From Candidatus Coatesiibacteriota bacterium (GTDB lineage Bacteria; B130-G9), in the NCBI GenBank assembly GCA_016929465.1, contig JAFGIT010000128.1, forward strand, positions 1 through 13,156: DNA of 13,156 nt, written 5' to 3'. The translations under genes and the position numbers were made by a program. The notes under the pieces are model-generated. The model was not told where the DNA came from and searched no databases. It was given only the letters and a program-made list of their open reading frames with translations. Within the stretch, counting starts at the first letter, position 1, and every line of letters starts with the position of its first letter. Positions 8,549-13,156 of this stretch are shown here, in pieces.

Positions 8549-8845
8549 TCCCTCCATGTGGCGCAGGCCGCAATTGCCAGGCCAAGTCTCCGCGATCATG
8601 GAGATCATCTGCTCAGGAGCGCTCTGGGATGCACCATTGGGATTCTCTCTAGGGTAGCAAATTAGCGCGGTACCGGGCCACGGCGAACCGCAATTGACAC
8701 AATGAGGATAGCCTGAAGCCGTCTGGATACAAGATATCAGCAACGCTGCCAATTAGCCTCGCTCCGCCTTCAAGCCCGGCTTTGGTAGCGTGCTATCGCT
8801 GCATTTGCCCTTGCAGAAAACTGGGGGAGGCGATACAAGAAAACC
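8549..8845. other. 297-bp stretch without a supported gene
   Basis: Nothing convincing is encoded here. A 9-bp direct repeat (CCGCAATTG) occurs at 8568-8576 and 8688-8696. On the - strand a TTG-started frame (8752 down to 8468) includes two CxxC-like cysteines (HCVNCGSP), but it runs into hicB and has no recognisable family. A purine-rich GGGGGAGG at 8822-8829 lies 16 nt before the methyltransferase ATG, too far for a normal ribosome site. The promoter of the methyltransferase is expected in this stretch, but I see no clear -35/-10 pair. Confidence 0.4.
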
Positions 8846-9943
8846 ATGAGCAGTACGATAAGAGCGCCACGAAATAGGACCATCGTCCTGTCGGATGCGG
8901 ACCACCATCTGGAGCCAGTCTTGAGACGAATCGAATCGCCTGTATCCGTGTCCGAACTGCAGGACACGACGGTATGCCAAGACATCTTCGAAGTGCTACC
9001 TCATTTGCCGTCCGGGGCGTTTGATCTCGTCTTCGCCGATCCGCCTTATAACCTGACCAAGTCATTCAACGGTATTGCTTTCAAGAGAGCCGGTCTCGAT
9101 GTCTATGAGGATTGGCTCGAGACTTGGGTGCCCGAGATGCAAAGGCTCCTGAAATCCACCGGTTCAATCTATGTCTGTGGGGACTGGCGCTCATCAACGG
9201 CTATTCACAGAGTGCTCCTTCGATATTTCAAGGTTAGAAATCGCATATCCTGGGAGCGAGAGAAAGGCCGAGGAGCAAGGACCAACTGGAAGAACAACTC
9301 GGAGGAAATCTGGTTTGCAACGGTCTCAGACGACTACGTATTCAATATAGATGAGGTGAAACTGAAGCGGCGCGTTATTGCGCCCTACACTGACGAAACG
9401 GGACAGCCTAAGGACTGGGAAAGAAACAGAAAGGGCAGGTTCAGAACCACTTATCCATCCAATATCTGGACAGACCTGACGGTGCCGTTCTGGTCTATGC
9501 CGGAAAATACAGAGCACCCCACTCAGAAGCCAGAAAAACTACTCGCCAAAATAATACTCGCTAGTTCGGAGGTAGGGGACCTGGTCTTCGATCCATTTCT
9601 CGGATCTGGAACAACATCAGTTGTAGCCAAGAAACTGCACCGGCATTACCTTGGCATCGAGATCGACCGGGAATACTGCCTTCTTGCAGAGAAGAGGCTT
9701 GAGCTAGCCGAGAGAGAGACCGGGAGGGATACACCGATGGAGTCTTCTACGAGCGCAACACGCAGATACCGCAGGGCAATGGGGGAGAGTGGGGGATCGA
9801 CGAAAACGACGCGCAGTCGAGTCTATTCGGTAATTCGAGGGCAAGATAATGAGAAGCAGAATATTCGATACAAATGGCAAAGCAGGATTAGGCCCAGCAA
9901 TCACGGATTTAGGCTTCCTATCTCCCGGAGATGTCTCGAGTAA
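8846..9943 (+). CDS. Beta-class adenine-type DNA methyltransferase, frame altered at C-terminus
   Basis: As read, this is 365 residues. Catalytic motif IV DPPYN is at 65-69 (FADPPYNLTKSFNG), HPTQKPEKLL at 224-233, and the S-adenosylmethionine motif I DPFLGSGTT at 249-257 followed by YLGIEIDREY. The order IV, target-recognition region, I defines the beta class (relatives: DpnA, HinfI, CcrM types), and DPPY points to an exocyclic amino group, most likely N6-adenine. The target site cannot be read. All catalytic motifs precede residue 291, where a (GA)5 run occurs; the 74-residue tail after it is Ser/Arg/Thr-rich and unlike the family. Frame 1 beyond the run reads DREGYTDGVFYERNTQIPQG with strong G/C third positions and stops at 9847-9849. 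Removing one GA unit would give a 333-residue enzyme. No endonuclease gene is recognisable nearby. Confidence 0.88.
   Translation: MSSTIRAPRNRTIVLSDADHHLEPVLRRIESPVSVSELQDTTVCQDIFEVLPHLPSGAFDLVFADPPYNLTKSFNGIAFKRAGLDVYEDWLETWVPEMQRLLKSTGSIYVCGDWRSSTAIHRVLLRYFKVRNRISWEREKGRGARTNWKNNSEEIWFATVSDDYVFNIDEVKLKRRVIAPYTDETGQPKDWERNRKGRFRTTYPSNIWTDLTVPFWSMPENTEHPTQKPEKLLAKIILASSEVGDLVFDPFLGSGTTSVVAKKLHRHYLGIEIDREYCLLAEKRLELAERETGRDTPMESSTSATRRYRRAMGESGGSTKTTRSRVYSVIRGQDNEKQNIRYKWQSRIRPSNHGFRLPISRRCLE
9710..9719 (+). repeat. (GA)5 dinucleotide run at the methyltransferase frameshift
   Basis: Five tandem GA units lie where the coding-like signal moves from frame 2 to frame 1. With four units the protein reads on through GYTDGVFYERNT; with five it enters the 74-residue off-frame tail. 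The run is short for a classic contingency locus, so a fixed mutation or an assembly error is as likely as phase switching. Confidence 0.55.
9720..9849 (+). pseudogene. Displaced true C-terminus of the methyltransferase (frame 1)
   Basis: From 9718 the codons in frame 1 read DREGYTDGVFYERNTQIPQG, then NGGEWGIDENDAQ and LFGNSRAR, ending at TAA 9847-9849. The third codon positions are dominated by G and C, as in the genes around it. The overlapping frame 2 gives a Ser/Arg-rich, low-complexity tail instead. From memory, a GY-DG-FWERN-like block is common near the C-terminus of this methyltransferase group, which supports this being the original end of the enzyme. It is separated from the catalytic part by a 2-nt excess in the GA run. 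Confidence 0.6.
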
Positions 9944-9977
9944 ATGTCGCCAGTCAGATCAAGACACCACTCCTTAA
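9849..9977 (+). pseudogene. Short ORF coupled to the methyltransferase end; probable remnant of a partner gene
   Basis: The ATG at 9849 overlaps the TAA of the restored methyltransferase frame (TAATG), the classic layout of coupled genes in one operon. The 42-residue product begins MRSRIFDTNGKAGLGPAITD and continues LGFLSPGDVSS, which looks like real protein, but ends soon after at 9975-9977. Another frame at 9913-9990 also reads plausibly (ASYLPEMSRVNVASQIKTPL), so a second frameshift or an internal deletion may have broken the gene. I do not recognise a family. Position suggests a restriction endonuclease or other partner of the methyltransferase, but that is inference only. It could also be a chance ORF. 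Confidence 0.35.
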
Positions 9978-10060
9978 GAGGCCTCAATAATAGATCCCGA
10001 CCTCTTTTCTCAGAAGCAATCCCAGTTGCAGAGACGCTCGCAGCTTGATAGCCTCCTCGC

Positions 10061-12163
10061 ATGGGAAATAACCTAGCAATCTGGGAATCGAGAGCTGCGA
10101 GGATTCTGTCGCGGTGGTATATCTTCGCGCTGCTTGTCATAGCGGTCTCGCTCTTGATGTATGGCCTATGTCTCGACGACTTCCCTATTTCGGAGAGCTT
10201 CGCACACATGCTCCCCTTCTCGCTGGGGGCCCTGATCGACCAAACCTGGAACGGCCTGTGGAATTTCTGCCGGCCGACAGCGATGGTCATCTTCCGCATC
10301 GGGTATGCCCTCTTCGAGACGAATTACGTCGGCTACCGTTCGATGCTACTCGTGCTTCACATCATCAACGTATTCCTGCTCCTCGCGTTTGCGCGAGTTC
10401 TGTTTAAGGACAGACTCGTTGCGATCGCCTCAGCACTAATATTCGCCACACATCCGATACATAGCGAGTGCATTGCCCTGATCGTATCGCTGTTCGATGT
10501 CTCGTGCCTGACTTTCTACCTGGCCTCCCTTCTCGCGTTCAATCGCCATCTGGTTGCTCGCGTGTCCAACTCCAAGTCGCAGTCGCGGAATTGGATGATT
10601 CTCTCGTGCTTTTTCGTTGTTCTCTGCCTCGGGGCAAAGGAGGTCGGAGCGACTCTGCCTTTCGTCTTGATGGCCTTCGACGGGCTCAGACGGACCTGGC
10701 GGCGCGGCCACATCAGGGCTTCCGCAGTTTCCGTATTCAAGAGCACTCTGCCCTATCTGATCATTCTCGGGATCTACGTGATCTTCAGGCTCGCACGATA
10801 TGAGCAGAATGTGAGCTATGCGAGGCTCTTTTTCGAGGATCCCTTCAGCGTCTTCGGTAAGCTGGCCGACTATTTCCGCCTGGTGATCTTCCCGAATCCC
10901 ATGTGGCTCGTGCTGCTAGCAATGCTGCCGCTCGCGAAAAGGCAGTATATTTTCGCACTCATATTCCTCTTTCTGCCGATAATTCCGCCCCTTCAGATAC
11001 TGCCGCAGGAAAGGTTCGTCTATGTCCCGAGCGCGGGATACAGCCTTGCGGTAGGGTGGTGCTTCGTGGTCGGATGGCGTCGGCTACTGAGCAAAATCGG
11101 CAATCTCATCCAGAATCGCAATCTGGCCTCGGTCGGCACTGCGGCTGTCCTCTTACTAGCCATTGGGCAGATACCCTTCGCATACATGAATACAATGACC
11201 TGGAGCAACTCAATTCCCATTCGAAAGGCCCTCAAGTCGATATGGGAAGTCGTCGGCCGTCCCGCGAAAGGGACTATACTCTACTTCTCGAACATCGACC
11301 CACAATACAACCTCGCGCAGATAGGCGAATACGACAGCACATTGGTGGGGCAATTCAGGGCTGAAAAAATCATAAATTATCCGTTCGAGGAACATAAAAC
11401 GCCGGAGTTCTTCTTCAGAATGAATGGATTCGATGCACGGGCGGATCGGAGACTGGCCACGAAGTGCCGGCAGCTAGAGATTCGCATTGGCCCCCAGGAC
11501 TATGGCCAGGATGGGCTCAGCTGGGGAATTGAGGATGATTGCCTCTGTAAATGGCTGATCTACAGAACCGACCCCGAATCGGGCGAAATCCTGGCGGCTT
11601 TCAGGCCGGAAGCAGACAACACTATCAATCTAAGGCTCGACGAAGAGAGGGGAACCGTCCTCACGAGTCCTGTGCTGAATATGCCGACGACGAGAATCTC
11701 CACGGTCACCTTCCTGATAGACCGCTCGCGACTGTCCAATGGTATCTCTTGCCAGCTGGAATGGACCTTCTCTGCCGAGGGCGAAGGGATCCGCGGCGGC
11801 AGGTCTGAGATACTGCCCAAAGAAGGAGGCAATAGCCCGCAGGTGCAGCTCACGTCGCCGAGATTCAACGAGGACGAGGGGTCAGCCCCACTGGACCCCG
11901 TTGCATTCGACCCGATTAGCCTGGACCTCGGCTCATTGCCGGAATGGGTATTCGACGAGCGCCAGGTGTATCGGATATCGCTGTGGCTATACGGGACCGA
12001 TGATGTTCGCATCTCCGCGATCAGATTCGAGCCGCCCAGTCGCACCATGCTATTTGGCCTGAAGCCGATGGTCCAGTTCCACGAGGAGGATCGACCGCAG
12101 CCGGTCCAGCCTTCAGTGCTTCAACCCGACGAGGGCAACCAGCAGCCTCAAGCGCTCGACTAG
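10061..12163 (+). CDS. Membrane GT-C/TMTC-like glycosyltransferase candidate with large extracytoplasmic C-terminal domain
   Basis: The protein has 700 residues. The first roughly 376 form about 10 transmembrane helices. The first helix (about 19-37) is followed by Asp39-Asp40 (LCLDDFPISES), the acidic pair expected in the first outer loop of GT-C enzymes. FATHPIHSECIAL (His131, His134) and the ERFVYVPSAGYSLA block (from Glu317) resemble the HPxHxExxxWI and RYxYLPSxG blocks of TMTC-like proteins. GT-C enzymes move sugars from lipid-linked donors to acceptors outside the membrane. Residues 377-700 are soluble and look beta-rich (ISTVTFLIDRSRL, VYRISLWLYGTDDVRISAIR), without the tetratricopeptide repeats usual in TMTC relatives, and end in a Pro/Gln tail. 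No clear ribosome site precedes ATG 10061. The fold is a fair inference; the substrate is unknown. Confidence 0.7.
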   Translation: MGNNLAIWESRAARILSRWYIFALLVIAVSLLMYGLCLDDFPISESFAHMLPFSLGALIDQTWNGLWNFCRPTAMVIFRIGYALFETNYVGYRSMLLVLHIINVFLLLAFARVLFKDRLVAIASALIFATHPIHSECIALIVSLFDVSCLTFYLASLLAFNRHLVARVSNSKSQSRNWMILSCFFVVLCLGAKEVGATLPFVLMAFDGLRRTWRRGHIRASAVSVFKSTLPYLIILGIYVIFRLARYEQNVSYARLFFEDPFSVFGKLADYFRLVIFPNPMWLVLLAMLPLAKRQYIFALIFLFLPIIPPLQILPQERFVYVPSAGYSLAVGWCFVVGWRRLLSKIGNLIQNRNLASVGTAAVLLLAIGQIPFAYMNTMTWSNSIPIRKALKSIWEVVGRPAKGTILYFSNIDPQYNLAQIGEYDSTLVGQFRAEKIINYPFEEHKTPEFFFRMNGFDARADRRLATKCRQLEIRIGPQDYGQDGLSWGIEDDCLCKWLIYRTDPESGEILAAFRPEADNTINLRLDEERGTVLTSPVLNMPTTRISTVTFLIDRSRLSNGISCQLEWTFSAEGEGIRGGRSEILPKEGGNSPQVQLTSPRFNEDEGSAPLDPVAFDPISLDLGSLPEWVFDERQVYRISLWLYGTDDVRISAIRFEPPSRTMLFGLKPMVQFHEEDRPQPVQPSVLQPDEGNQQPQALD
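12160..12163. other. Shared CTAG of two convergent stop codons
   Basis: The + strand TAG (12161-12163) of the membrane protein gene and the - strand TAG (12162-12160) of aspS sit within one CTAG palindrome. No room is left for an intergenic terminator, so either transcript must end inside the opposite gene. Confidence 0.9.
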
Positions 12164-13156
12164 CTGTCTTCCCCTTCGTCAGCAGCGGCGGAGTCAACGA
12201 GGCAAAGACCAAGTTCGGAAAGCGCTTTCTCATCGACAGCAGAGGGCGCGCCGGTCATCAGACACGATGCAGCCGTCGTCTTCGGGAATGCGATAACGTC
12301 GGTTATGGAGTCGGTATTGCAGAGCTGCATAACCATCCTGTCAAAGCCGAATGCGATTCCACAGTGAGGCGGCGTCCCGAATTTCAGCGCTTCGAGGAAG
12401 AATCCGAACCGCTTTTCGGCTTCCTCATCCCCAATGCCGATCGCTTCCAGCACGCGAGCCTGTAGGTTTGGATCGAATATTCGCACGCTTCCGCTGGCTA
12501 TCTCCTGGTCATTGATCACGAGGTCATAGAGCCTCCCCCTAACCTTCATTGGCTCAGTCTCGAGTAGTGAAGCGTCCTCGGGGAGTATTCCAGTGAACGG
12601 ATGGTGCATCGGGACGATTGCCCCGGTCTCCTCGTCCACATCGAAGAGCGGGAATTCCGTAACCCAAAGCGCGACGAATTGCCCTTCGGGGATCATCCCC
12701 TCCGCCTGTGCGACTTGCTGCCGGACCCGTCCGAGAGCAGTCTGAACCTTCAGAGTGGGTCCGGATGCGAGCAGTATGATGTCCCCTCGCTCCGCGCCGA
12801 AATGCCCCGCGAGCTTCTCCGCGAAATCACCGGCGATATCCTTCTTCGCTGAGCTCGTGATACCTTCATCACCAATCTTCACCCACACCAGCCCGAAGAC
12901 GCCAAGTGGCCTGACGATTGCCGACAGCTCATCGATGACTTTCCGCGAATAGCCCGAGCCGCCGGGAACGCGTAGCCCGACAACATTCTCACCGCGTCCT
13001 GCCGCCTCGACGAACGGGGGGAAACCGCCCTCGGTGAATAGGCCGGTCGCATCGCGGAGCTTGAGACCATATCTGAGGTCGGGCTTGTCAGAACCGTAGT
13101 CGCGCATCGCCTCCGCGAACGTCATGACCGGGAAAGGCCGCTCGAATTGAACGCCG
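12160..13156 (-). CDS. aspS: Aspartyl-tRNA synthetase, C-terminal 331 residues (5' part outside window)
   Basis: This class II synthetase charges tRNA-Asp (and in some lineages tRNA-Asn) with aspartate. The visible part starts inside the catalytic domain with FERPFPVMTFAEAMRDYGSD and KPDLRYGL, followed by the GAD insertion domain found in bacterial-type AspRS. The second part of the catalytic domain follows: HHPFTGILPED, YDLVINDQEIASGSVRI, then motif 3 in GIAFGFDRMVMQL with its conserved arginine, and the end signature PKTTAASCLMTGAPS. An acidic tail (AAADEGEDS) closes the protein. The coding frame continues through the right edge, so the anticodon-binding domain and motifs 1 and 2 are not visible and discriminating status cannot be judged. 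It converges on the GT-C gene, sharing the bases CTAG at the two stop codons. Confidence 0.97.
   Translation of the reverse strand, partial: GVQFERPFPVMTFAEAMRDYGSDKPDLRYGLKLRDATGLFTEGGFPPFVEAAGRGENVVGLRVPGGSGYSRKVIDELSAIVRPLGVFGLVWVKIGDEGITSSAKKDIAGDFAEKLAGHFGAERGDIILLASGPTLKVQTALGRVRQQVAQAEGMIPEGQFVALWVTEFPLFDVDEETGAIVPMHHPFTGILPEDASLLETEPMKVRGRLYDLVINDQEIASGSVRIFDPNLQARVLEAIGIGDEEAEKRFGFFLEALKFGTPPHCGIAFGFDRMVMQLCNTDSITDVIAFPKTTAASCLMTGAPSAVDEKALSELGLCLVDSAAADEGEDS

Noticed and set aside
8568-8696. Two copies of CCGCAATTG, 120 bp apart
   Set aside because: A single 9-bp pair without further flanking similarity can easily arise by chance and does not frame a gene or element.
8468-8752. Minus-strand frame of 94 codons with HCVNCGSP and other cysteines, overlapping the end of hicB
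   Set aside because: It needs a TTG start, runs antisense into a clear gene, and resembles no family I know. A small zinc-binding protein is conceivable, but the sequence gives no positive support.
9976-10010. Possible terminator: AAGAGG (9976-9981) pairing with CCTCTT (10001-10006), followed by TTTTCT
   Set aside because: The stem is only 6 bp with a 19-nt loop, and the left arm is also part of the GAGGCCTC palindrome; too weak to call.

Overview
This window comes from an uncultured-looking, Gram-negative (diderm) bacterium. A complete tripartite efflux pump with an outer-membrane lipoprotein channel implies two membranes, and the core genes have a clear preference for G or C at third codon positions. 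Nothing here fixes the phylum. All genes lie on the + strand except the last one, aspS, which runs in from the right edge on the - strand.

Region 1 (1-7954) is a multidrug-efflux operon. A TetR/CecR-like repressor, cut by the left edge, is followed by an outer-membrane efflux lipoprotein (GTG start, 1-nt overlap with the tetR stop), a membrane-anchored HlyD-type periplasmic adaptor (TTG start), a 1064-residue RND pump and a MATE-family transporter (GTG start directly abutting the RND stop). Spacing is from -1 to 20 nt, so the five genes are probably one self-regulated transcript. The RND pump keeps the TM4 Asp-Asp pair but has Asn where AcrB has its TM10 lysine.

Region 2 (about 7955-10060) is an accessory islet with visibly lower GC; hicA is about 45% GC by hand count. 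It holds a HicA/HicB toxin-antitoxin pair and a beta-class adenine-type DNA methyltransferase. The methyltransferase frame changes at a (GA)5 run. Removing one GA unit lets the protein continue for about 43 coding-like residues to a stop that overlaps the ATG of a short ORF (TAATG). That ORF looks like the start of a lost or eroded partner gene. The islet therefore looks like a degraded, or possibly slippage-switched, restriction-modification or orphan-methylation locus beside a TA pair.

Region 3 (10061-13156) holds a 700-residue membrane protein with a GT-C/TMTC-like glycosyltransferase core joined to a roughly 320-residue extracytoplasmic domain of unknown function. It converges on the C-terminal part of aspartyl-tRNA synthetase; the two stop codons share the palindrome CTAG. 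I found no RNA genes, CRISPR arrays, insertion sequences or attachment sites. The best candidates for something new are the GA-run methyltransferase with its broken neighbour, and the GT-C protein with the unusual C-terminal domain.
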